Shown: positions 53,320 to 61,577 of the stretch, in pieces
Layout: each line of letters opens with the position of its first letter
Numbering within the stretch: the first letter of the stretch is position 1
Origin: Paraburkholderia caribensis
Lineage (GTDB): Bacteria > Pseudomonadota > Gammaproteobacteria > Burkholderiales > Burkholderiaceae
Assembly (NCBI RefSeq): GCF_002902945.1
Contig: NZ_CP026101.1
Span: forward strand, 1,054,001-1,118,000
Length of the DNA stretch: 64,000 nucleotides
Direction of reading: 5' to 3'
Notes under the pieces: model-generated
Told to the model about the DNA's origin: nothing
The model's database searches: none
The model's input: only the letters and a program-made list of their open reading frames with translations
Made by a program: the position numbers and the translations under genes

Positions 53320-54723
53320 TTACGCTCGGCTCGCCGACAGATCAGACCCGACATCACGCGCGAGGCGCGGCAACAGGCGAAGCAGCGTGAGGCCGCGCGC
53401 GGCCATGAAGATCATCAGCGCCGCCCACAGGCCGTGATTGCCGTGCGTGCCGGCGAGCGCCCACGAAGCCGCGAGAAACACGCTGAGCGACACGACCATC
53501 GACGTCATCAGATCGCGCGTGCGCGTCGCGCCGATGAACACGCCATCGAGTAGAAAGCCCCACACGGATACGACGGGCGACAGCACGGTCCACGGCAGGA
53601 AGGCTTGCGCCGCTGCCCGCACCACCGTCTGATCCGTGAGCCGCTCGATGATCCACGCGCCTGCCGCCCAGTAGACGAGCGAGAACGCCAGCGCGCCCAG
53701 CGCCGACCACAGCAGCGTCACCTTGACGGCCTGGCGGAACGCGTCGCGATTACGCGCGCCGATGGCCGCGCCGACGAGCGCTTCAGCCGCATGCGCGAAG
53801 CCGTCGAGCCCATAGCCCATGAAGGTCTGGAAGTTGAGGAGCAGCGCGTTTGCGGCCAGCGTCGCGTCGCCTTGCTTCGCGCCCAGATGCGCGAACCAGC
53901 CGAACGCGCCCAACAGGCACATGGTCCGCACGAAGATGTCGCGATTGATGGTCACCATGCGCCTGAGAGCGACGGGATCGAGCAGCGCGGCGCGCTCGAG
54001 CGCGGGCAGCCCGCGTGGACGCATCTGCCAGAGCAGCACGGCGCCGAACACGAAGCCAAGCGCATCCGCCGTCGCCGTGGCGGCGCCGATGCCTGCCACG
54101 CCCCAGTCGAATGCATACACGTACAGCAACACGGCGACGATGTTCGCCGTGTTGATGAAGACCTGCGTGGCAAGCGCGACGCGTACGCGTTGCGTACCGA
54201 GCAGCCAGCCCAGTACGACATAGTTGCCGAGCGCGAGCGGGGCGGCCCAGATACGCGCGTGGCAGTAGGCGCGCGCGTGCCGCTGCACGTCTTCGCTGCC
54301 GCCGATCGCGCGCAGCGCAAAGTCGATCAGCGGAACCTGCATCGCCAGGATGACGGCGCCGATCGCAAACGCGAGCAACAGCGCGCGCACGATGTTCATG
54401 CGCAGCCCGGCCTGATCGTTCGCGCCGAACGATTGCGCGACCAGACCCGTCGTGCCCATGCGCAGAAAGCCGAAGCCCCAGAACACGAAATTGAAGAACA
54501 GACCGCCGAGCGCCACACCGCCGAGATACGACGCGCTGTCCAGATGCCCCGCGACAGCTGTGTCGACGGCGCCGAGTATCGGCTGCGTCAGGTTGGCGAG
54601 GACGATGGGGAACGCGAGCGTCAGCACGCGCCGGTGCCAGCGCGTGGGCACGGCGGACGCGTGCGTGTGCGGCGGGCCTGATGCGGCGTTTTGGTCGACG
54701 CTATCGTCGGCGCAGTCGTTCAA
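53320..54723 (-). CDS. MATE family efflux transporter, TTG start
   Basis: This is a 467-residue multidrug and toxin extrusion permease with about twelve membrane segments in two halves, beginning VLTLAFPIVLANLTQPILGAVDTAVAG, typical of the DinF-like branch. Drug range cannot be told. The proposed start is TTG at 54723, which overlaps the stop of the upstream DUF2288 gene as TTGA, implying coupled translation. The frame remains open upstream to 54843 within that gene. Confidence 0.88.
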   Translation of the reverse strand: MNDCADDSVDQNAASGPPHTHASAVPTRWHRRVLTLAFPIVLANLTQPILGAVDTAVAGHLDSASYLGGVALGGLFFNFVFWGFGFLRMGTTGLVAQSFGANDQAGLRMNIVRALLLAFAIGAVILAMQVPLIDFALRAIGGSEDVQRHARAYCHARIWAAPLALGNYVVLGWLLGTQRVRVALATQVFINTANIVAVLLYVYAFDWGVAGIGAATATADALGFVFGAVLLWQMRPRGLPALERAALLDPVALRRMVTINRDIFVRTMCLLGAFGWFAHLGAKQGDATLAANALLLNFQTFMGYGLDGFAHAAEALVGAAIGARNRDAFRQAVKVTLLWSALGALAFSLVYWAAGAWIIERLTDQTVVRAAAQAFLPWTVLSPVVSVWGFLLDGVFIGATRTRDLMTSMVVSLSVFLAASWALAGTHGNHGLWAALMIFMAARGLTLLRLLPRLARDVGSDLSASRA

Positions 54724-55028
54724 CCGCGCTCCTGCACGCAGACCCACGGGGATACGACGACGGCCCACAGTTCGGGATCGCGCGCGGCGAAGTCGGCAGC
54801 CGTCTCGGCCTGCACGCGCTCGACCAGTCCCGCCGACAGCCATTGCGTGACTTGCGTCGTATCGTCGTTGGCGATCGCTTCGGCGACGCTCACCAGATCG
54901 AGATCGCGCGCGACGCGCAGCAGCATGCCGCGCGCAAAGAAGCGTTCGAGCTCCGTCCAGTTGATCTTCGCGGTCTCGCCGAGCAGTTTCTCGTAGAGCG
55001 GGCTTTGTGGGGTATCGGGGGAAGTCAT
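54720..55028 (-). CDS. DUF2288 family protein
   Basis: This is a small cytoplasmic protein of 102 residues (YEKLLGETAKINWTELERFFARGML, VAEAIANDDTTQVTQWL, WAVVVSPWVCVQERG) matching DUF2288, unknown function. ATG at 55028 follows the upstream frame that has no similarity. It overlaps the MATE gene by four bases. Confidence 0.85.
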   Translation of the reverse strand: MTSPDTPQSPLYEKLLGETAKINWTELERFFARGMLLRVARDLDLVSVAEAIANDDTTQVTQWLSAGLVERVQAETAADFAARDPELWAVVVSPWVCVQERG

Positions 55029-55639
55029 GGTGTCAGCGGGCAGCAGGGCGTTCGTGCGTGGGGCGTGTCGGCGGCGTGCGCCGGCACGGGCGGGCGTAAC
55101 TATAAACCAAACCATAGACGACACCTCGCGACTTCGCTCGCCAATGGCGAGCGGTGCGAATACGCCGATAAATGCCTTCACGTCACGCGTCTTAATCCGC
55201 CGTGTCCGCGTGCATATGAATACGTTAAACGGAAGTCCGCGAATTCGTTAAATCTGAAGAATTCACGGCAGGAATCGCAGCGGAAGGGTGCGTTGGCGCA
55301 CCAAGTCCCGCTATTGCTGGAAGCGAAGCAAAATGCCTGAAGCCGACGAATATCGCAGTGCAGATCAATTCACGCCCAATACTTTCGTGATCTTCCGAAA
55401 GGCCCGTCAGCCGTGGGTTTCGCGGCTGCGCGCTATTGCTGCGAACGGGTATTGAATGTGAAATGCCGCGTTGATTCCGTTTGCAAATGGACGGGTGCGC
55501 CATTCAGTTCGCCTTGAAACCGTGCGCCGACTCACACTATTTGCACAATTAATCGATTGCGTGGGTATAAGCGCGTTGCTAGATTTCGTCTCGGCGCATG
55601 GTGAACCGGTCCTTTGCCGATATGCGCCGAACCCCCGTT
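55029..55639. other. intergenic region, possible small RNA
   Basis: About 610 bp without a recognised gene, less GC-rich than the surroundings. A 40-codon ORF at 55333-55455 has no supporting ribosome binding site or similarity. A possible promoter is TTGCAC (about 55542) with TATAAG (about 55567). The only firm element is the orphan terminator at 55640-55669. Confidence 0.4.
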
Positions 55640-55669
55640 TGCCCGGCCTCGTGCCGGGCACTTTTTTTT
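55640..55669 (+). terminator. orphan plus-strand rho-independent terminator
   Basis: TGCCCGGC and GCCGGGCA form an eight-bp stem around a five-base loop, followed by CTTTTTTTT. No plus-strand gene ends upstream; the nearest genes on both sides are minus-strand, so it implies an unannotated plus-strand transcript. Confidence 0.75.
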
Positions 55670-55709
55670 GTCCGGACGCGATAAAAATCAGACGTTGCGC
55701 GACTGCTGG

Positions 55710-56039
55710 CTACTGCTTGCAGCGAATCACCATCGAACGGTTCTTCACGTTGGCGCCGAGCACGCCGCCAAGCGTGCCGCCTGCCGTGCCGCCCGTGTCG
55801 ACATCCTTCGAGACCACGTCGTAGCCGTAGGCGCCACATGCCTCGCCCGCGCGCTTGTAGCATTCGCCCCAGTTCTGGCTCGCATCGCTGCCGCTGCAGT
55901 TGATCGCGAAGCCCGTCTCGCCGTTGGGCAGATAGGTGAGCGTCGTCGAACCGGAACTGGCGCAGCCTGCAAGGCTCGCCAGCGAGGCGATCGCGAGGCT
56001 CGCCGCCGTCGCACGGACTGCCGCAAAGGCGTTTTTCAT
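55710..56039 (-). CDS. predicted lipoprotein, 109 residues
   Basis: The signal peptide ends in the lipobox LAGC (Cys26). The mature protein has paired cysteines (INCSGSDASQNWGECYKRAGEACGAYGYDVV) and a glycine-rich segment (TGGTAGGTLGGVLG) that resembles a short glycine zipper. Function is unknown; similar Burkholderiaceae proteins are recalled as hypothetical lipoproteins. Confidence 0.8.
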   Translation of the reverse strand: MKNAFAAVRATAASLAIASLASLAGCASSGSTTLTYLPNGETGFAINCSGSDASQNWGECYKRAGEACGAYGYDVVSKDVDTGGTAGGTLGGVLGANVKNRSMVIRCKQ

Positions 56040-56189
56040 CGGAGTGTCCTCTGTGTTCGTTGCGCGGATAAACGCGGTGTCGACAGACGTGGCACGGAGC
56101 GTGCCCGCCTGTCTCTGTCATGGAACCGTGCACGGTCCATCGGGTTCCCGCGGGTCGCGTCGCGTCGTGACGCGAGGCGCGACAGCGCG

Positions 56190-56927
56190 TCAGCGCGGCG
56201 GCAGCGAGCGCGCCGGATCGATCGAACGGCCGGCGTAACGCAACTCGAAGTGCAGCATCACGCGGTCGTTGTCGGAGTCGCCCATCTCGGCGATCTTCTG
56301 ACCTTGCTGCACCGTCTCGCCTTCCTTCACGAGCAGCGACCGATTGTGCGCGTACGCGGTCAGGTAATCGGCGTTGTGCTTGATGATCAGCAGATTGCCG
56401 TAGCCGCGCAGGCCGTTGCTCGCATAGACAACCGTGCCGCCCGCCGCCGCGAACACGGGCGTGCCCGCAGCGTTGGCGATATCGATGCCCTTCGAATTGT
56501 TGCCGTCGAAGCCGCGCACCACGTTGCCCGTCGCGGGCCAGATCAGCGAGATCGCCGGCGCGGGCGTTGCAGGCGTATCCGCGGCCGCGCTGCGCGACGC
56601 AGCCGAAGCGCTCGCCGAAGCGCTTGCCGATCCGCCCGCCGAAGCGCTGCCCGACGCGCTTCCGCGCGACGAACCCGTGCTGGCCGTCGCCGTGCCGGGC
56701 GGCGGCGCGACGCGCAGCACCTGACCGACCTCGAGCGAATCGGGGTTCGACAGATTGTTCCAGCGCGACAGACTTTGCACCGACGTGCGATTGCTGCGCG
56801 CGATCTTGTACAGCGTGTCGCCCCGTTCGACGCGATAGTATCCCGGCCCCACGGGTGCCGAGCCGCATGCGGCCAGTGCCGCGACCATGGCCGCGCAGAC
56901 AAGCCGTCTGATTTTTGTTGTCAACAT
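56190..56927 (-). CDS. NlpD-like LysM/LytM lipoprotein, probable amidase activator
   Basis: This 245-residue lipoprotein (lipobox ALAACG) has a LysM domain (YYRVERGDTLYKIARSNRTSVQSL), a Ser/Ala/Gly linker, and a LytM (M23) domain (SKGIDIANAAGTPVFAAAGGTVVYAS, GYGNLLIIKHNADYLTAYAHN, VMLHFELRYAGRSIDP). The metal ligands of active M23 peptidases are not conserved (SKGID in place of HxGxD, LHFE in place of HxH), as in NlpD and EnvC, which activate AmiC/AmiA amidases at division. ATG at 56927 is used; an upstream start adds four residues. Confidence 0.88.
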   Translation of the reverse strand: MLTTKIRRLVCAAMVAALAACGSAPVGPGYYRVERGDTLYKIARSNRTSVQSLSRWNNLSNPDSLEVGQVLRVAPPPGTATASTGSSRGSASGSASAGGSASASASASAASRSAAADTPATPAPAISLIWPATGNVVRGFDGNNSKGIDIANAAGTPVFAAAGGTVVYASNGLRGYGNLLIIKHNADYLTAYAHNRSLLVKEGETVQQGQKIAEMGDSDNDRVMLHFELRYAGRSIDPARSLPPR

Positions 56928-57069
56928 TGGACCTCGCAAGACGCCGCCGCGCGCCGATCCCGATCACGTGGCAGTTGCAAAACGCCAGATTCTAACGGTT
57001 TTGCAATGCAGCACCCGTTTTTCGGGCGATGCGACGCGCGGCGATCGTGTCGCACGCGATGCGCGGCGC

Positions 57070-57987
57070 TCAGGGCAACGTGCCGATGGTGATGCGCAGC
57101 GACGCCGTTTCGGTGTCGCCCGCTTCGAGCCAGCGCAGGCCTAGGCCGTTATGGATCGCGTCGGGCAGGCCCAGCCAGGGCTCGACGCAGAAGAAGTCCG
57201 ATTCGGGCTTTTCCGTCCACGTCGTAACGGCGTACCACGGTACCGAGTTGGGACGCTGCAGATCGATGGTGATGCTGCGGTTCAGGCCGAGCGCGACCAT
57301 CCGTACGAGGTGATCCGGCGCGCCGTCGAGGCAATGGAAGCGGTCCAGGATGCCCGGATCGTCCAGACGATAGTCCGGCTCGCCCGCTTCGCCTGCGCTG
57401 ATCGCGCCGTCCGGCAACTGGTGGCGGCGCACCGTGCGCGGCAGTTCGAGCACCGTCTCGCCGCGTTGCGCGTGCGGCAGCGTGAAGTAGAAATGATGGC
57501 CCGCGTAGTAGGGCAGCGGTGCGCTGCCCGCCGCGCCCGTGTTGGTCGTGATGAAGTCGACGTCGAGCGTGTTCGCGTCGACCAGCGTGTATTTCGCCTC
57601 GAAGCGGAAGCTGAATGGATAGCCGGCGCGCGTCGCGTCGCTGTCGGTCAGCGTCATGCTGATCGAGCGCGCGGCTTCGTCGACCGTGGCCTCGAACGGC
57701 AGGTCGCGGGCGAAACCGTGCATGGGCAGATCGCGCACGGTACCTTGCGCATCCTTCCACCGGCCGATCTGGCCGTCGACGAAATGGCGGCCGAGAAACG
57801 GAAACAGCAGCGGATTGCCGCCGCGCACGCGCGCGGGTTGGCTCCAGTCCGCCTGCTCGGGCCAGAAGATCACCGACTGCCCGTCGATGTCCCATGACAG
57901 CAGGCGGCCGCCCGCCTGCGGCGCGACGCGCAGCAAGGCGCCGTCGCGTGCGATCTCGATGATGTCCTGTTGCTGGAATTGAGGCAT
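57070..57987 (-). CDS. aldose 1-epimerase family protein
   Basis: This is a 305-residue galactose-mutarotase-like beta-sandwich protein. Typical pieces are RVAPQAGGRLLSWDIDGQSVIFW, GGNPLLFPFLGR, MHGFARDLPF with the conserved His, LPYYAGHHFYF with the second His, and a C-terminal CVEPWLGLPDA with the catalytic Glu. Whether it acts on free sugars or hexose 6-phosphates is not decidable. Confidence 0.85.
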   Translation of the reverse strand: MPQFQQQDIIEIARDGALLRVAPQAGGRLLSWDIDGQSVIFWPEQADWSQPARVRGGNPLLFPFLGRHFVDGQIGRWKDAQGTVRDLPMHGFARDLPFEATVDEAARSISMTLTDSDATRAGYPFSFRFEAKYTLVDANTLDVDFITTNTGAAGSAPLPYYAGHHFYFTLPHAQRGETVLELPRTVRRHQLPDGAISAGEAGEPDYRLDDPGILDRFHCLDGAPDHLVRMVALGLNRSITIDLQRPNSVPWYAVTTWTEKPESDFFCVEPWLGLPDAIHNGLGLRWLEAGDTETASLRITIGTLP

Positions 57988-58194
57988 GGCAATGACGATA
58001 GAAAGCGGTTAGGAAGGGATGGGCGTGCACGACTTTGGCGCGAAAAGCGCAGCGACGCCGATTTTGCGCCGCTTTGTGCTACGGGGAAACCCTTCTGGGG
58101 AAATTGCGGGTGTTGGCGCACAGTCGGCGCAATCAATAATGTGTACGAAGACCGGCTCCGGCCGGGTCCGATCACTCGGTTTTCAGGAGGGGCG

Positions 58195-58281
58195 ATGGAT
58201 CTCGCAATGGCAATGAGCGTGGCACTGTTCGGCATGTTCACGGGCAGTACGATTTATTTCTTTTATAAATTTACACGCTGA
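58195..58281 (+). CDS. 28-residue membrane peptide with strong ribosome binding site
   Basis: The ORF encodes a 28-residue peptide that is almost entirely one membrane helix (ALFGMFTGSTIYFFYKF with an acidic N-terminus and a basic end TR). AGGAGGGG lies five bases upstream of the ATG, the best Shine-Dalgarno sequence in the window, and a strong terminator follows 68 bp after the stop, so it looks like a complete single-gene unit. Function is unknown. Confidence 0.68.
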   Translation: MDLAMAMSVALFGMFTGSTIYFFYKFTR

Positions 58282-58348
58282 CACGGGGCGCCGAGAATCC
58301 ACGCTGAATCGTCGGCACGTACCGACGGTCCACGCAGCCTCCGCACGC

Positions 58349-58375
58349 AGGCCCGCCTTCCAGGCGGGCCTTTTT
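58349..58375 (+). terminator. terminator after the 28-residue gene
   Basis: AGGCCCGCC and GGCGGGCCT pair over nine bp around TTCCA, followed by TTTT. Confidence 0.88.
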
Positions 58376-58553
58376 GCTTTCATCCCCGTAATCACCCTTT
58401 CGATCTTGTTGCGACGCGGCAAGATTCTGTTAAAAGCGAATTTTTGTCCTTGGCGCACCCGGGTCGCCCAGGCATAATCGACCCGCCTTCAGATGCCGGG
58501 CTCCATATTCCGGCAAGCTGTCCATCCTCCCCACTTTTCAAAAGGACCGACGC

Positions 58554-59384
58554 GTGAGCCTGTCGTTTTTGATCTTTTTGAGCGTGCTGCAGGGCGTCAC
58601 GGAACTGTTTCCAGTGAGCAGTCTTGGTCACACGCTGCTCGTTCCCGCTCTCTTCGGCATGCATATCGACAAGCATGCGCCGCAACTGCTGCCGTTCCTC
58701 GTCGCGCTGCATCTGGGCACAGCGTTCGCGCTGCTGTGGTACTTCCGTACCCGCTGGATTGCCCTCATAGGGGGCTTTTTCGCGTCGCTGTCGGGCCGCC
58801 GCAATGACGATGGACACATGATGTGGGCGCTCATCATCGGGACGATTCCGGCCGGTCTGGTGGGTCTCGTGCTCGAGAAGCGCCTGGAACGCGTATTCCA
58901 CGATCTGCGCATCGTCGCGGTCGCGCTGATTGTCAACGGCATCCTGCTGTGGCTCGGCGACCGGCTGCAGCGGGCGCGCGCGCATCGCGCGCCGGAGAAG
59001 CTGACGTTCAGGCAGGCGTTTCTGGTCGGCCTCGCGCAGGTCGGCGCGCTGATTCCCGGCTTCTCGCGCAGCGGCCTGACGATGATCGCGGGCAACGGCG
59101 CGGGCCTGACAGCTGAAAAGGCCGCCGAGTTCTCGTTCCTGCTCGGCACGCCGACCATCTTCGCGGCGGGCATCCTCGAACTGCCGAAGCTCTTCCACGC
59201 GCCGGGCCAACTCGCCGACGCGCTGCTGGGCGGCGTGCTGACGGCGATCGCCGCGTACCTGAGCGTGCGTTTCCTGATGCGCTATTTCGAAGGACGCGGC
59301 CGTCTTGCGTCGTTCGGCGTGTACTGCGTGATCGCGGGCGTGGTGTTTCTGGGCTGGTTCATGACGCATCCGCAGCCGGCCTGA
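58554..59384 (+). CDS. uppP: undecaprenyl-diphosphatase UppP (BacA family)
   Basis: UppP dephosphorylates undecaprenyl pyrophosphate to recycle the lipid carrier for peptidoglycan; overexpression gives bacitracin resistance. The 276-residue protein has multiple membrane segments and the two family motifs, LQGVTELFPVSSLGH (usual form EGxTEFLPVSSTGH) and IPGFSRSGLTMIAG (usual form PGTSRSGAT). Both are slightly divergent, suggesting the second UppP type seen in some betaproteobacteria. The start is GTG at 58554 with AAAGGA upstream. Confidence 0.92.
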   Translation: MSLSFLIFLSVLQGVTELFPVSSLGHTLLVPALFGMHIDKHAPQLLPFLVALHLGTAFALLWYFRTRWIALIGGFFASLSGRRNDDGHMMWALIIGTIPAGLVGLVLEKRLERVFHDLRIVAVALIVNGILLWLGDRLQRARAHRAPEKLTFRQAFLVGLAQVGALIPGFSRSGLTMIAGNGAGLTAEKAAEFSFLLGTPTIFAAGILELPKLFHAPGQLADALLGGVLTAIAAYLSVRFLMRYFEGRGRLASFGVYCVIAGVVFLGWFMTHPQPA

Positions 59385-59412
59385 TCGCGCGGTTCGATCG
59401 GTTATAATCGCG

Positions 59413-59445
59413 GGCCCGGCGTTGCTGCCGGGCCTTTCTGTTTTG
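59413..59445 (+). terminator. terminator after uppP
   Basis: GGCCCGGC and GCCGGGCC pair around a six-base loop and are followed by TTTCTGTTTT. Confidence 0.85.
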
Positions 59446-59530
59446 AGCGCCACGGCATGCGTGGCGTGTTTAACCGGACGCCTGAGGCCAGTTTCGGTCA
59501 GGTCCAGCCAGGTTAAAATTCCGGTTTCGC

Positions 59531-59605
59531 CTCCCCATAGTTCAACGGATAGAACACGGGTCTTCTAAACCTGAAATCGAGGTTCGATTCCTCGTGGGGG
59601 GGCCA
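59531..59605 (+). tRNA. tRNA-Arg (TCT)
   Basis: The 75-nt cloverleaf has acceptor CTCCCCA pairing with TGGGGGG, D-stem GTTC/GAAC, anticodon loop CTTCTAA (anticodon TCT), T-stem CGAGG/CCTCG and an encoded CCA. The run of seven G residues at the 3' side makes the exact acceptor register slightly uncertain. Confidence 0.92.
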
Positions 59606-59686
59606 TCCAGTCAGGCTGCCTGTCCGCCAGCAACGGCGCCTGTGCACGGCCCTCGTCCTTTTCCCCCGATACCGCCCGCACACCCA

Positions 59687-59712
59687 TAAAAAAGGGCAGC
59701 CGAAGCTGCCCT
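59687..59712 (-). terminator. terminator of the phosphoesterase gene
   Basis: On the minus strand AGGGCAGC and GCTGCCCT pair around a four-base loop and are followed by TTTTTT. It lies 100 bp after the phosphoesterase stop. Confidence 0.88.
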
Positions 59713-59811
59713 GAAGCGTTGCGCATCGAACGTGGATGAATGCGCGACTGTTGCTTGACCGTGCTGAGTCGATGACGGGCGACAGGCCCGCCTGCTTGCG
59801 TAGCTGCGTGA

Positions 59812-61392
59812 TTACCTGTTGATATCGAGCGCGTTCGTCAGGTCGCCCATCGGCTGGCCGCCGTTCGCGACGAGTGCGCTGTCGCGCGCCGTCAGGCCCG
59901 GCAGGTTCGGCAGATTGAAGCGGTGCGTGATGAAGCGCAGGATCGACGTCGTGTCGTACTGCGTATGATCGACGAAGCCTTTCTTCGCGTACGGCGACAC
60001 GATGATCGCGGGAATCCGCGTGCCCGGGCCCCAGCGGTCGCCCTTCGGCGGCGCCACGTGATCCCAGAAGCCGCCGTTCTCGTCGTACGTGATGACGACC
60101 ACCATGTTGTTCCACTGCGGGCTCTTTTGCAGATGCGAGATCACATCCGCAATGTGCTGGTCGCCCTGCGCCACATCCGTATAACCCGGGTGCTCGTTCA
60201 GGTTGCCTTGCGGCTTGTAGAACGCGACTTGCGGGAGCGTGCCGGCGTCGATCGCCTTGATGAACTCCGAGCCGTTCAGGCCGCCGTCGAGCAGGTGCTT
60301 TGCGCGGTTGTCGGTGCCCGGCGCCAGGTCGGCGAAGTAGTTGAACGGCTGGTGATGCGGCTGGAAGTTCGGCGAGCTGAGGTTGGCGCCGTAGATCACG
60401 TTCGCCGTGTTGTTCTGCACCGCCGAGATCGCGTTGCTCCAGGCGCCGCTGTACCACGCCCACGTCACGCCCGCGTTGTTGAGCAGGTCGCCGATGTGCT
60501 GGTTCGTCTGCGCCGGCAGCGTCGTTGCGGCCGTCGGATCGGCGAGATTCGCGTCGCCGCCCGCAGCAGGCTTGTTGCCGCTCGGCTGATAGGGCGGCTG
60601 CATCGTGTTGACGGCGTAGAAATCAGGCGTGAGGTTGCCCGAGTTGACGAAGGTCGGCACGTCGGTCAGCGCCGACGCCGCCGACGTCGACTTGAGAGTC
60701 AGCGACACACCGTCCGGCTGGACCGCGGAGATCGACGTCTTCGCGACGCTCGTATCGGCGTTCGCATAGAACGGCGTACACGCGCAGACCAGCCACTGGT
60801 GGTTCAGGAACGATCCGCCGAACGCGCCCATGAAGAAGTTGTCGGCCAGCGTGAATTGCTGCGCGAGCTTGTAGAGCGGCAGCTTGTCGGCGTTCGCCGT
60901 GTAGTGGCCCATCACGAGACCGCCCGAATCGGCCCACGCGGCGAACATGTCGTTCTTGCCGCCGTGGATCTGCATCTGGTTCTCGTAGAAGCGGTGATAC
61001 AGGTCGCGCGTCGTCGCGCTGAGCGGCGTGTTGAAGCCGGCCGGATCGTCGATGGCGAACGGCGAGTTCGGCAGGTTGACCGTCATTGCCTGGGTGATGA
61101 CGGGCGTCACGCCCGCTGCCGTAAGGCCCTTCCAGACGGGCGGCAGCGTCGCGAGCACGGAGCCGTCGCGGTCGAGCTGGCGCGCGCTCGCCGCCGTCAC
61201 GTTTTGCAGGCCGTTGGCGCCCGGGAAGTTGCCGTAAAGATTGTCGAAGCTGCGGTTTTCCGCGTAGATGACCACGACGTTCTTCACGGAAGACAACGTC
61301 GGCTTCGAAGTCGAATTGCCACCGCATGCATACAGCCCGATTGCTGCGGCGATCGCGATAGGCGTCGCGCAGATCAGTTTCTTGTTCATCAT
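59812..61392 (-). CDS. secreted phosphoesterase (AcpA/phospholipase C family)
   Basis: This is a 526-residue exported phosphoesterase of PF04185, which includes acid phosphatases such as AcpA and phospholipases C. A lipoprotein-like signal peptide (IGLYACGG) precedes the catalytic region: VVIYAENRSFDNLYG near the N-terminus holds the metal-binding Glu and the nucleophile region, and VVITYDENGGFWDHVAPP near residue 440 holds the second metal cluster. The preferred substrate is not decidable. A weak Pho-like array upstream fits a phosphate-scavenging role. Divergent from a cytochrome c peroxidase. Confidence 0.88.
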   Translation of the reverse strand: MMNKKLICATPIAIAAAIGLYACGGNSTSKPTLSSVKNVVVIYAENRSFDNLYGNFPGANGLQNVTAASARQLDRDGSVLATLPPVWKGLTAAGVTPVITQAMTVNLPNSPFAIDDPAGFNTPLSATTRDLYHRFYENQMQIHGGKNDMFAAWADSGGLVMGHYTANADKLPLYKLAQQFTLADNFFMGAFGGSFLNHQWLVCACTPFYANADTSVAKTSISAVQPDGVSLTLKSTSAASALTDVPTFVNSGNLTPDFYAVNTMQPPYQPSGNKPAAGGDANLADPTAATTLPAQTNQHIGDLLNNAGVTWAWYSGAWSNAISAVQNNTANVIYGANLSSPNFQPHHQPFNYFADLAPGTDNRAKHLLDGGLNGSEFIKAIDAGTLPQVAFYKPQGNLNEHPGYTDVAQGDQHIADVISHLQKSPQWNNMVVVITYDENGGFWDHVAPPKGDRWGPGTRIPAIIVSPYAKKGFVDHTQYDTTSILRFITHRFNLPNLPGLTARDSALVANGGQPMGDLTNALDINR

Positions 61393-61510
61393 TTATCTCT
61401 CTCGCGTTGGGGACCGGCGGCGAGAGTGTCGCAAGGCTTTTTGACAGAACGATTAATTTCTTACATCGAGGTTCCTGTTTGCTTGTGGTTTTTAAGATGC
61501 AGTCGGGTAT

Positions 61511-61538
61511 ATGTCATTTAGGCGACATGTCGGTGAAA
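61511..61538 (-). promoter_or_regulatory. weak Pho-like array upstream of the phosphoesterase
   Basis: On the minus strand TTTCAC, TGTCGC and TGACAT recur at 11-bp spacing (plus-strand starts 61533, 61522, 61511). Two of the three differ from the Pho hexamer by one base. The same bases also form the inverted repeat ATGTC/GACAT (61511-61528). It lies about 120 bp from the gene start. Confidence 0.4.
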
Positions 61539-61577
61539 TAACCTCGCGCAGTCGATCAACACGAGCATAAGAAAGAT

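Noticed and set aside
55333..55455. 40-codon ORF in the spacer upstream of the orphan terminator
   Set aside because: It has no ribosome binding site, no recognisable similarity and unremarkable composition; kept only as part of the small-RNA candidate region.
59403..59408. TATAAT box just after uppP as a promoter for tRNA-Arg
   Set aside because: A strong terminator follows immediately and the tRNA begins about 120 bp downstream; no -35 hexamer fits.
59531..59812. tRNA-Arg as an integration site of a genomic island
   Set aside because: No integrase, no direct repeat of the tRNA 3' end within the window, and neighbouring genes look like ordinary chromosome.
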